NCBI GenBank assembly: GCA_002633025.1
Contig: NMRB01001287.1
Coordinates: 68,103 to 132,102 of the forward strand
DNA length: 64,000 nt
From: Notospermus geniculatus
Taxonomy: Eukaryota; Nemertea; Pilidiophora; Heteronemertea; Lineidae
Direction of reading: 5' to 3'
Below are positions 44,001 to 54,700 of this stretch, piece after piece. Under the pieces are notes generated by a model. It saw only the letters and a list, made by a program, of their open reading frames with translations. It made no database searches and was not told the DNA's origin. Each line of letters begins with the position of its first letter. Within the stretch, counting starts at the first letter, position 1. A program made the translations under genes and the position numbers.

Positions 44001-47000
44001 TGTAAGTTTCTGGTGATAAACCTAAGGATGACAAAACTGGGTCAAGTGGGTCATTTCTGGTGAAAAAGACATTTTTTTAATTTAAAAAATTCCGACCTTC
44101 TGTGACAACATACTTTGCACGGCTACAATTTTCACTACTATTTTCTGCTTCAGTAAAATGATTTCGCAGAGCCCTCTTGGCCAAAATAGGAGAAATCAAA
44201 ACATACACAATTGAGGTTTGAAGATTGTCAGCTCAGCTGTAGAATTGCCCAGTAGTAGGCCTACATGTAGTTCGATGTGCAGTGTAGCGGTCATTTATTT
44301 TTCGTTGGAAGAAGAAATTTTCGATGTAGTATGGCGACCATTTTTTTGACTGGAGGGAAGTTTTTTTCGATGTGGTTTGAGTCGGCAATTTTCGTTCTGG
44401 AGATCATAGGTAAGCCCCCCCCCCCCNGCCCCCCCCCAGAATAACCTGATGGTTCAGAGTGGAAATATTGCCCTCGATGTTGCCCCGATTTTGGTTTGGT
44501 TTGGTTTCTTTTAGGCAAATACATGTATGATATGTTATAAACACCAAATTAATAGCCTTAGTCCGTACCAAAATTCCTTGGTTCACCGTCCAGGTAGATG
44601 ATATAATATTTACCTGGTATCATTTCTCTGTGATCATGATTGATAATTAATTTGATAATTTGATTTGGTGATACAGACCAGTGATCTGAAATTTCCAAAT
44701 CTCTGTTTGGGTGGAAATTTCATGGGCGTCAGTAGAATCCAGAATTGCTTGCATGCATATCTTGCTCTGGACAGAATCATACTGTCATCAAAGTAGTTTC
44801 GCCTGAGGCCTACTTGGCGATTTGTAACGTCGGCGTGCTTCCTTTTGTTGCCAACAGCAAAGGATCATTATTTCATCGTAGTGGAGTGTTATAGGCCTAC
44901 TCACCGCACTATACATGTAGCAAGCCAAGGCCCAGCGGCAGGCTTCAGCATTTTAGCTCTACGATGCATGCATGCCTTTACATCAGCAGGGCTCAGAGCG
45001 ACACTGTATTTACTATATTTTTGGCAGCCCGTCACTATATTTATACTACATGTATATCACTATATTTACTACATGTATATTTTTGAAATTTTGTACTATA
45101 TTTACTATATTTGTTTTGGAGGGGGGTGGACGAAGGTCAGATTGTGTGTAAAATTGCCTTTTGCTTTATCATTTCTTTTTGTTGAATCAAATCTGTGTGT
45201 TCCCTCTATTTGGAATCTTAACATCTTGTATTTTGTTTCTTTTTCATGTGATTGTGTGTGACTGTATTGGGAGAGACTTCATATGGCTCAACAAGGTGAC
45301 CACACAAGATCCCCACTCACACCTCAGCTGTTGGACCATTAAAAAAGGTGAGACACGTCCATAGTACCATAGGCCTTTTATCTGTTGGCTGAGGTTGGAA
45401 GTCTCTCGGGACTTATATCTGGGCCCTGAAATTTCCGAGATATGTTCAAGGCTGAAATGCTGGGAAAGGGCGCCTTCGGTGTGCAGATTTGACAAAATTT
45501 CCAAAGCGGGGGGNGGGGGGGGGGGGGGGACACTCTTGTTGTTACAAGATCGCCTCTTTAAATCAGTTGAACTGCATCGATTTTATGTGGTGACATTGTC
45601 AAAACATACTATATTTTCACTATAATTTTACAGTTTTCCAACTGTATTTACTATTATATTTTGATTAAATACTGCTGTGAGCCCTGCATCCATCCTCCCA
45701 CAGCAGGGTTTTTTACCTCGCTCCTCTTCATCCGCTCACGAAGGGAGCGAGCAGTAAGAACGCCTGATATTCTCAGGATGCCTGCATCAGTAAAAATGGT
45801 TTCGCAGAGTCCTCTTGGATAAAGTAAGGGAAATGAAAACATACACAATTGAGATTTGAAGATGAAGATTGCCAATTCTGCTGAAGAATTGCCCAACCGG
45901 CAGCCTAGGCCGAATTCGATTTATTTTTCGTTGGAAGAAGGTTCGATATGTAGCATGGCGACCATATTTTTGACTGAAGAGAATTTTTTTCGATGTGCAC
46001 CGAGTCGGCGAGGTTTTGTTTAGCGATCGTACGTAGGTAAGCACAATCCAAGAAAAATATCATGGTTATTGATAGCATGATTGCAGCAGAGTGGAAATGT
46101 TGCCCTCGTTTTTGTGCGGACTCCGGGCCAAGGCCTAGCAGGTTCAGCGTTAGCTGTGCGATGCAGGGGTCTGTTTCATAAAGTGACTTTAAGCTAATGG
46201 TACCATTAACTTCAATGCATTTTCCATTCGGTTAATAAGACCATTAGCTTAAAGTCACTTCCTGAAACTGGCCCAAGGCCATTACGAAAACAGGCCCATA
46301 ATTTACGGCAGTGTTTGCCTACGTAGAGTATCCTCTACTCCCTGACACCGAAGTGTGATCAGTTGACTGCATAATGCGTAAATCGTCCACATTTGGGTGT
46401 AGACGAATGTGCATCGACATTCAATAGATGTTATCGTTTACAATTCATAATCATGTGTTATGTGATCACCCTGGACTGGACTGAAATCAATTTCACCGAT
46501 TTCCCAACCTATTGTCCTTATGACCAACAGCTTGTGTGGAGGATTGCATGAATAGATGAGGGTTCTTTTTGATTTTCGGCTCACTTCTATTTCCAACAAC
46601 ATGGCAGTTATGGCAGCCATATTGAAAATGGCTTCAATGTTTCCTGACAGAAATATAAATGATTATTAAAATGAATCTGTGGGATGTTGGATTGCATGGC
46701 AAGGCTAAGCGGCCTTATTTTGCATAAAAATGAAATGCTTACTATCTCCAAGCCCCAGATAACATCTGCAAGTCGCCATATGCTCTGAATCACCCATTAT
46801 TATAATACAACCTGTATAAATCGTTTATCTGATGATGATAATGTATCATCATACTATCAGGTGTTCTCACCCAGGCCTCGTCATTTCCATGCCAGGGGTT
46901 GAACATAGGTTTTTTTAATTATCTTTTTGTGCCTTGTGGCATGTGGAAGCTGAACAGCCCAGGCAAAAATCTACCAGACTCGACCCATTACATTCTCAAT

Positions 47001-49327
47001 TCAGTTATTGGAAATGGTACGATACGTAAAAGTCGTCTCCGAATTTCGCAAATTTTCGACCCCAATTGGGGTCTTCCTCAGGCACTTTCTAGTAGAGATC
47101 CCAGTACTTCTGGATCTCTACTAGAAAGTGCCTGAGGAAGACCCCGGTTGGGGTCAAAAATTAGGAGACGAAATTAGGAGACGACTTTTACGTATCGTAC
47201 CATTTTGTGTGTCGTTCTTTGTGCTCTATGTTGGATATCAGTATTGGAAATAATATCATATCTGTAACCGGACTTTTCCAATATCACCTGATTGCCTGGC
47301 AGTCCATGTACGCAATTCGCGCCATATGAAGAATACATTTATATAGATTTAAACCATTTCAACGGTGGCGTAGGCCTAACGTACATTACTATGCATTTGA
47401 AGCTGTATGCACATTCGTTAATGTGACAGATACTGGCGTCAATACTATCGTTAGGTGTTCATTATGGTTTGCTTTGGCAAACCAATTCCAGTGAAGTTTT
47501 CAATATTAAATTTTGTTTTTGCTAAGCATTACGCAGTTCACTATGCTTTCAATCCTCCATATTTCCCGACGTAGGACACACCTGCATCAAAGGCCCTTTG
47601 TCACGGCGCTATCAGTTCAGTGACTGCCCTTAATATTTTCTTGTGGTCCTATTTTTCGAAAAGGGCAAGTCCACGGTAAAATTCAGGATATTTTAATCAC
47701 ATGTTCAGTGCGGTCTCTGCAACTCACGGCACCAAAGGACCATTAATTACCCTGCATCATGTCAGGCTTGTGTCCTTCTAGGCCGGTGTGAATTAAATTC
47801 GTTTTGATTCATAATTAGTGCACTGTTTGCTAATTAGTTGCGTCACGGACGTGACCCGTGCGATATCACGTCCGTGACGCAACTACATGTAATTAGCAAA
47901 TAGTGCACTAATTATGAATCACAACGAACTTAATTCATACCAGGGGCATAGAAGGACAAGAGCCGCTGACATGATGCAGGGTATTACATCTTTCTGTGGT
48001 TCCAAAATTTGCTGAACCAGCATTGAATAAGTGAAAACATGTCACGTCCGTGACCATGGAATTGCCCAATACGTCAAGGAGTAAATCATTTCCTGTTTCA
48101 CCATGTTGCCGAGCAGCAGAAGAAATGAAAAAAAAACCCTACTATACCCACCTGAGCGAAAGACGATGAATGCGGGTACTCCAAATAGAGATACATTTGA
48201 TATTTGAAGGACACTTCGGCTTTCTTGAGAAGTCTCGGGTCGACCATCACTTGAAACTCATTCAGTAGCAATTGTTCCCTTTTCTCGTCCTCTTCGAACT
48301 CCATATATGCTGCTTTACAACACGTGGCGATATGGCTATCGTCCACACCCCAGTAGACAAGTTCATTCTTCACAAGAGGGCCACAGTAATTCGTTGGGAT
48401 ATGAAGTTCTTTTGTACGGTGATATTCTAAGATGAATTCAAAGATAGACGGATTGCGATCGAAAAAGAACTCGCCTGATTCTCTGTCGTAGTGGCTGTCG
48501 TCCTCATTAATGTGATACAGGCGAGTGTCCTCGATGTTTCGAAGAGTCGACAAGTAAGTGGCGAATCGCGTTCCTCCTACGTTAATCACTATCTTCTTAT
48601 TCATAAGCTGGTCGTGTCCAGGTCCTCGACCATCGTCCGCGGATCCATCGTACTTCGGTGTCAATACACTCAACCGTGTTTCTTCCTGTCTTTCTCGTAA
48701 TCTTATCTTGCTTGGCCGTCTCTCGTTGTGCACGTCACCCATTGTGGAAGTATTTACAAAATTTGGGAAAGGCGAAGGAGATCGGGATGGAATACGAAAA
48801 TTTAGGTCTTCTGAGGAATAGGATCTTGAACGAACGCTCAGGTACTCCTCTGATGTGCTCCGGGTCGGGGAACAAGTCCTTGAGTTGACATCGAAATGAT
48901 CATTGACACTGGTTGCACACTCGCCAGCCCTCTTTTCCTCAGTTGGACTGTCAAGTTTAGTCGTCCTTAACTGTAACTCGATATGTTCAGAACTTCCATC
49001 TTCGTCAGTGGTTGCTGAACAACTCGGTCCTGTTGACCCGGAGTTCTTGTCTCGGTTAGATAAATCCTTCCCAATGGTGCCTCCGATTGTTTGTCTGTCG
49101 CACAAGGCAATGAAAGGCCAAGTTTCCGAGGGGGGAAGCGGGTCAGATTGTGAAGCTCCAGCCTTGTTCAACTGTTGCGTTTGATCGGTCGCAAACCTCT
49201 GATCCTCGAGCACCTGCTGTCGAGTTTGCTCAGCTGCCGAGCCAGATTCACACTGAACAAATAACCCGGATGGCGTTTTCAATGCATAATGTGTGGGCAT
49301 ATGACCTGTTTGTCGCATTAGGGCCAT
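39133..49327 (-). CDS. Shaw/Kv3-type voltage-gated potassium channel (T1 exon plus proximal core exon)
   Basis: Exon 1 is 49327-48152; exon 2 is 40020-39133; the junction SSSFAQ joins VWAVMFALL in phase 0, about 687 aa. The ATG at 49,327 is used because an in-frame stop lies just upstream and the GTG six bases earlier is not a normal start. The first 240 residues are low-complexity and serine-rich, with likely phosphorylation sites. The T1 tetramerisation domain follows ([54 protein letters not shown]), including the H-x5-C...CC zinc-site pattern of Kv2-Kv4 families. Exon 2 gives S1-S6 with pore TMSGVGYGD. It would conduct outward K+ at the plasma membrane. The S6 end lacks the usual PVP (TIPIV instead). 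The intron is 8.1 kb. Confidence 0.9.
41880..42680. repeat. Imperfect tandem array with GCTCACTGGTGAGC end
   Basis: A unit of about 140 bases containing GGCGGCCATATTGGA, GGTCATCTAGAGGGAG and GTCGTTCCTGAGTTATAGCA repeats three to four times with increasing divergence. It ends with CGGACGACGACGGACGC and AAAAGCTCACTGGTGAGCTA. This closing phrase resembles dispersed repeat ends of other invertebrate genomes. Confidence 0.75.
43024..43131. repeat. Foldback AGCATCCTGAGAATATCAGG
   Basis: It runs from CATCCTGAGAATATCAGGCG to GTGGGAGGATGC and contains GCTCGCTCCCTTCGT and GATGAAGAGGAGCGAG. Its reverse-orientation relative is at 45,690-45,782; a shorter version is at 4,577-4,660. Confidence 0.7.
44140..44480. 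repeat. Duplicated block followed by GGTAAG, copy 1
   Basis: Matches 45,780-46,110 in direct orientation, sharing CAAAACATACACAATTGAG, TTATTTTTCGTTGGAAGAAG and GGCGACCAT. Both copies contain a GTAAGC-like donor directly after a conserved stretch. A C-run with an N (44,427) interrupts this copy. Confidence 0.7.
45780..46110. repeat. Duplicated block followed by GGTAAG, copy 2
   Basis: Partner of 44,140-44,480, about 1.6 kb downstream, without the C-run. There is no open frame common to both. They could be duplicated non-coding first exons or simply a local duplication. Confidence 0.65.
46165..46275. repeat. Foldback TTTCATAAAGTGACTTTAAG
   Basis: Arms TTTCATAAAGTGACTTTAAG and CTTAAAGTCACTTCCTGAAA, with CTAATGGT inside. 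The TTTCATAAA phrase also ends the element at 59,971-60,121. Confidence 0.7.
47010..47208. repeat. Foldback ATGGTACGATACGTAAAAGT
   Basis: Arms begin ATGGTACGATACGTAAAAGT and end in the complement. Inner CACTTTCTAGTAGAGATCC is mirrored around a short loop, so almost the whole 200 bases can fold. Confidence 0.8.
47700..48010. repeat. Foldback centred on CGTCACGGACGTGA
   Basis: Arms extend from CCCTGCATCATGTCA through CATAATTAGTGCACT and TAGTTGCGTCACGGACGTGA, with mirrored sequence to TGATGCAGGG. It lies just downstream of the T1 exon, inside the Kv intron. Confidence 0.8.
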
Positions 49328-49534
49328 TGTCACTCGTTGATAAATCTAGCATCGATTGTTTCTGAAAATGGGAAGTCCAGGGAAGGTCGGTGTTGTTTCC
49401 GCGTGTTGTTGGTAAAGATTGAATGCTGTCTCCACGTTTTTCTCGACCTTCGTTTTTCCCGAATAAAACCTGGGGAACAGTCGTCAGGCCTTGGTGTACC
49501 TGGGGATGACAGTTACTTTTTGCTAATGACTCCT

Positions 49535-49735
49535 TAGTGAACTCTATGGAAATGGAGCCTTTTTTGACACTTTTCACGCGCCACGCTTCACGTTTTCCTT
49601 TCGTTCCTCGGAGAAAGCATGTCACAGGACAGGTAATGTGTGTCTCGTTGTGCGCTGAATCGAGGAACGAAAGGAAAACGTGAAGCGTGGCGCGTGAAAA
49701 GTGTCAACGTGAGCTCTATGGAACTGGAGCCTTAG
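49535..49735. repeat. Foldback upstream of the Kv T1 exon
   Basis: AACTCTATGGAAATGGAGCC and TTTTCACGCGCCACGCTTCA on the left are mirrored on the right by TGAAGCGTGGCGCGTGAAAA. The right end keeps GAGCTCTATGGAACTGGAGC in direct orientation, so the ends are not a simple inverted pair. Confidence 0.75.
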
Positions 49736-49837
49736 AGAATAGATGAGCGTTCAGAGGAACACGATTCTGAGTCATTTGAAAGTGCTACTCCAAGAAAAGG
49801 TATTTCTCTCTCATGGAAGAGTGACGTTCCGCCCATT

Positions 49838-50118
49838 AGCTGGTAAAGTGTTTTTCACGTTGAACTGGCCAAAGGTACTTGACTGACCTCTTGTCACTAA
49901 AGTGTAATGGCATGATCACAAATAATAATGTTACACAACCCTCGGCAGCCAGTGTCATGACTGACCAGCTTTGGCTGACACCATGAAAGAGCTATAATCT
50001 GTTTTCAGGTCAGTGTTGTGCAACACCACTACCTCTTGGTAAATGTGATCTGGTCACATTCCCGAGTTCAACTAAGTACCTTTGGCCAGTTCAATGTGAA
50101 AAACACTTTATCCACGGC
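49838..50118. repeat. Foldback GTAAAGTGTTTTTCACGTTG
   Basis: Terminal arms of about 45 bases including GAACTGGCCAAAGGTACTT, with further complementary words toward the centre (TGTCATGACTGACCAGC, TGTTGTGCAACAC). Confidence 0.75.
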
Positions 50119-51607
50119 ACAGCTTCGCTCAGCTTGATAGGCCTACAGGCAATGGTACTGAGATAAAATTATCCGCAGGTCAGTTGAAAGGAACAAAAGA
50201 AAATTGAAATTCCTTGAGACTGGTCGAAATACGGCTTTAGCTTCTTGCAGGTACAAAATGTATCTTAAAATGGTTTAGTATGATCTTTCCGAGATTCAGT
50301 CGAAAAACGGCACTGGCAATTGGTGATACATCCTCCTCCTCATTCTACTGCAACTCTTCGTGATCCGAGTCAAAAGTATTTTGCCAAATGGAAATGAGTA
50401 ACGTACTTAGGCCTACTTGTCGGTCTGCCAAAGTATTGATTTTGTGCTTATTGCGATTGTCGTTTTAATAATGCTGATAGGCCCTAAATGGACCAGCTGG
50501 TCATGTTTTTTTTTACAAAAAGAGTTCTCGTGGAATGATGGCATGACGACACTCATCAGCATCTGCTGTCAAATTACGTAAGTTAAGGGTCGCATGTGGC
50601 ATTGGGCCCTAATTTGTTTGCCTTTTGCTTTAGCAGACCTTCACCTATGAGTTCAGCTACATATCTGTAGGCCCTACTGATGATATTAGGGCCTAACTCC
50701 AGTGCAGAGACAACTACCTAGCAATGTACTGCCGGTAACTTAGCCCAGCTTTCCACGACGAATTCAAGTAAGTTGTGAGATAAAGAAGACGTCAAACAGA
50801 AATATCTTTTATTTACACTTTATTTTCATATACATGTACAATTGGACAGAGGCTTTCAAAAAAGAAATCTAAGGAGATTACAGATGTTGATTTTTTTTGT
50901 TGGGGTGGTTGGATCGTATTAGGACCGTCTATTTTCAGAGGGAAAATAAATAACTCAGTGCTTTAGAATCTTAGATTCAAATAAAACAATCCACAATGCA
51001 CACACCAGTCGTTACCATAAAGGATACTGGCAGACATGTCCGTTTCTTCCAAGTGGAGGACGAATTTGAACATACCATAAACTGAATACAAAAAAGCCTG
51101 CAAGTGACCATGAAAATTCAACCAATGGCCAAATGAAATGAATTCCATGAGACAACAGAATGCAACTCGTTCCCTGGAAAACATTTCTTCAGCTCGTAAC
51201 GTTACCGTATCGAAAAATAGACACACAGTAGTTCATATTCCTTTGGCACAAATACAGATGGGCAGACGAAGATATTCGTAATGAAATTTCGAAGCTAAGA
51301 AGCAACCTTCACTTTGCAAAATATTGCATAAATTTACATCAACTTATTTTTTTACAAATATTATTTTTTTACAAATAAATAGTGTAAGCTGAAGACATTT
51401 AAAAAAGGTATTTGTGTGTCCCGGTAGATATGGGGCAGTTAGAGCTAAAAATGTGCATGCTCATAGCTTTGGAGCCATGCATATCATCTACAAAGGGCTC
51501 ATCTCTTACACATTTACAGATTTCTCTTTCCACCGCTAGATGGCTATAGCCTACTTGTATATCACAGCTCTGCGCCAGTTATCACAATATCGATGGTCAT
51601 CACAACC

Positions 51608-51740
51608 TCATAATGCCCTCAGTAACTTCTCTATACGAGGATCCACACGCACACCATTGAATTTCCAGTCCAAAGCACTAAAATCCGCTGATTCAATTCT
51701 CTCCTTTTGGTGGTCCATCATGTCCAGAGTGTCTTCAGTT
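51608..51740 (-). CDS. Alternative last exon b (distal)
   Basis: 133 bases with the same acceptor-side text as exon a (ACAG then AACTGA). It encodes TEDTLDMMDHQKERIESADF, then WKFNGV, EKLLRAL and stop. It shares length, phase and about half of its residues with exon a, so it is a diverged duplicate. Either can complete the upstream protein. Confidence 0.75.
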
Positions 51741-54700
51741 CTGTTTTGAAAGAAAGTGTGACTTCAATGTGAAAGATGTGGCGCAACCAAAAGAAGCCAC
51801 TGACAGTACTTGCTCATCTTTCAAACTCACTTTCTTAATGCTGTAATTTCATTAATATTTGCCTGCATGGTTCGTACATAAACATACAGTAACCCTCCTA
51901 TGAGCAATTTTATCAACTAAAGAGTACGTCTTATGGACGCACAGAAAGTCCGATAGTGCTACACTGGCGCCTATCGCTGCAGTTATAGTTATAACGCATT
52001 TTCCCATTAACTTAACCGCCGATAGGCACCGAAAGCACCATCGGACTTTCTGTGCGGTCAGCCCACTGATCTATTGCCCATGCTGTACGAAAGAACAGGG
52101 TCGACCGCATGGAAAGTCCGATAGTGCTTTCGGTGCCTATCGGCGGTTTAGTTAATGATAAAATGCGTTATAACTAACTGCCGACAGGCGCCGGTAGCAC
52201 TGTGGGACTTTCTGTGCGGTCGGCCCAGATATCTAGTTCCTGGACATGTTCGTGTAGTATGGGTTGATGGTTACTATAAGTATAATCTTCTCAATAGCTG
52301 GGTCAAAGTAAGACTACAGGGCAAGTAAAATTTTCTCCATTTCCGGATACAGGTTCAAACCACGACATTTCCAACTAAGGCCACAGAAATCAGCACTCTC
52401 TATCTTATCCCTCTGGTGGTCAGGATAATCTGCTGTGTCCTCAGTTCTGTAACAGGAAACCAGAAATCTCTTTCAGTCTCTTTTTTTTCATTAATCCTAT
52501 GGCCTAAAAGCTTTGTAGCAGTTAAGGTGGACTCAGATATTGAGCCCGCGAGCTTGGTACATGTAGTTGCACATGATGCTGCCGCGTTGGAGGAACTACA
52601 TAGCAGTTGCAATGTGGTTTGATCATAATGGCAATAAAGGAAAAGACATTGCTGAAGAGGTTTGGTGCTTGAAGTAGGCGTTTATAGTTACCATACCGCA
52701 GAAAGCAAAGGATTTTTATATTTTTGAAAGTGTCAACTCGTTGACCGCATCCCTGAGTTATATCTAACTTAGAGATGAGCGCGTTGAAAGTGAGTCTGAA
52801 AGCTTGGGTGAGCAGGCATGGAGGCTATGCTGAAATGATAATTTTCGTGTTACATGTAAGTGTTACTAAGAAAATAGAGACTACATGTAGATGAGACTAG
52901 ATTAGTCGTCAAGGGTGTCCATGAGTGCGTCTGTTCATGATACACTACTCAAAAAAAAGTTAAGGACCACTTTTTAATTTGTGTATAACAAACACCATTA
53001 ATAACCGCACAAAGAAGTTCACATGGAAAAAACATTTCATGAATGAAACAAGTTCGAGAATGGATCGCTGAGCATGACAAGATGAACCACTAATCATGAC
53101 TAAATGCCATTAATCTCTCAAGCGATAATGGCAAAGCTTACAGTTACTCTTAACTTTTGACAACAACAACTCACGGAATAACCTCACGTTATGTCAAAAT
53201 ATCCAGTAGAGTTCAATTATTAAAAAAAAACTTACACGAACTTCGCGTAGAGTATCCTTTCTGCAAAAGCTGCAATACCAGAAAACAACTTCTGATCGAC
53301 TTTGATATCCTCATCTACCCCAACCATCTCAAAGATTTGTTCCACCATTTCTTGGCTTATTGTGTTGATCAACACATCTTTTATTGCTTTCTCCAAGTCC
53401 TGTAATGAAATGACAAATGCATCGGGTGATGCCTTCAGGGCAGTAAATGGGGAACAAGAGTCAAAATGTCTAAAAAAGTATCAACATACCTTCTGCGTTA
53501 ATACACTTGATTTTCCATCTTTATGTTTCATAAAGACTTTCGAGTAAAGTGTTTGCCGTCTTGTTGAAATGATACAGAACTTTCTAAGATATTCTTGCGG
53601 TGTCATTGCTGAAAAGAGAGTAGAACAGATATGATGCTACATGTACCATCAGCATGGTCTGCTATTGTTTCTAGCTGGCGTTTGGGTGGGGTTATTAGGG
53701 AGGTTTCGCAAGCGCCCGGTTAGGCCCTACGACGACGTTTATCTATTGTGTGGATATACCCAAACAATAGATAAACGTCGTCGTATGGCCTAACCAGGCG
53801 CTTGCGAAACCTCCCTATTGAATTGCTCCATGAAACGGTTTATTCCACGTGGATTCACATTATTATTCGATGAAGTAGTCTAACCATTCCAAAGATTAAT
53901 GACAACTTACTTTCAAGCACTCTCATATCCATTGGCAGTTCAAATCGACTAGACTGTTTTGACAACGCCAGCCTTCCCTGTGCCCATGTACTTCCACCAC
54001 CTGAACTTTTCTGTGCAGAAAAAGACGTTTAGTGAGACATTTGTGGTGAAGAATGCACGGCAGGTGAATTTCGAGAATGTCACTGCCTCAGTGGTTCTCT
54101 TTAGCTCAGCAGCTGTGGAACATGGGGTTGGTGACCACCCTATTGAAACTTGTAGAAATGATGAGTTGCTGATCTTTTCCGATTCCATATTATTACCTAA
54201 CAGCAGAGTAATTCAACTTACATGTATAGTTGAATTTAATGCATCAGCCGCCATCATTTCAAATTCTTTTCTTCGCATTTTTAACTCATGGTCAATGATG
54301 TCCTGAAAGTTGAAGAAGCATAAAAAAATTGCAGTTGCATTGGATGAATAAGAATAAGATCCACCCAGGCACGAACTTAGCCACACATTTGAATGAAATA
54401 AATGGAGAACTTTTTATCGTACGAAATATGCCCATTCTGATACAAGGCAATGGTTGAATGAAGTACGTTTATATACTTTCAAAGGCTCAACCTTTAGTGA
54501 AAAAATGCTGATGTGCCAAAATCCTAAGTTGAAGATATCGCACGTTGTCATTCTTTGCCAGGCTCGGGAGTGGGTCAAGTTAGTGGACAGGACATTACTG
54601 TTTCTGACCATACCCCCTCCTCATTATCTTCAACTTAGGACTTAGTAATTTTTTCCGAGTTCAGGAATGGGAAAGGTATAAGTGGGAGTTTAGAGTAAGT

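Larger units (their letters stand above)
41060..48097. other. Large Kv intron, repeat-rich, no other gene supported
   Basis: Contents by position: 41,880-42,680 tandem repeat array; 43,024-43,131 and 45,690-45,782 related hairpins; 44,140-44,480 duplicated at 45,780-46,110; G- or C-runs with Ns at 44,427 and 45,514; 46,165-46,275, 47,010-47,208 and 47,700-48,010 foldbacks. A plus-strand mini-exon-like stretch at 43,695-43,761 (AG before, GT after) has no known domain. Confidence 0.6.
49328..51607. other. Kv 5' flank and gap to the next gene
   Basis: Two foldbacks dominate: 49,535-49,735 (arms TTTTCACGCGCCACGCTTCA and complement) and 49,838-50,118 (arms GTAAAGTGTTTTTCACGTTG and complement). 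The Kv promoter must be here or further upstream; no core element is clear. Confidence 0.5.

Noticed and set aside
54414-54645. Identical ORFs on both strands at 54,414-54,645 and 55,366-55,597
   Set aside because: They lie in the foldback element and the duplicated intron; identity follows from duplication, not coding constraint.
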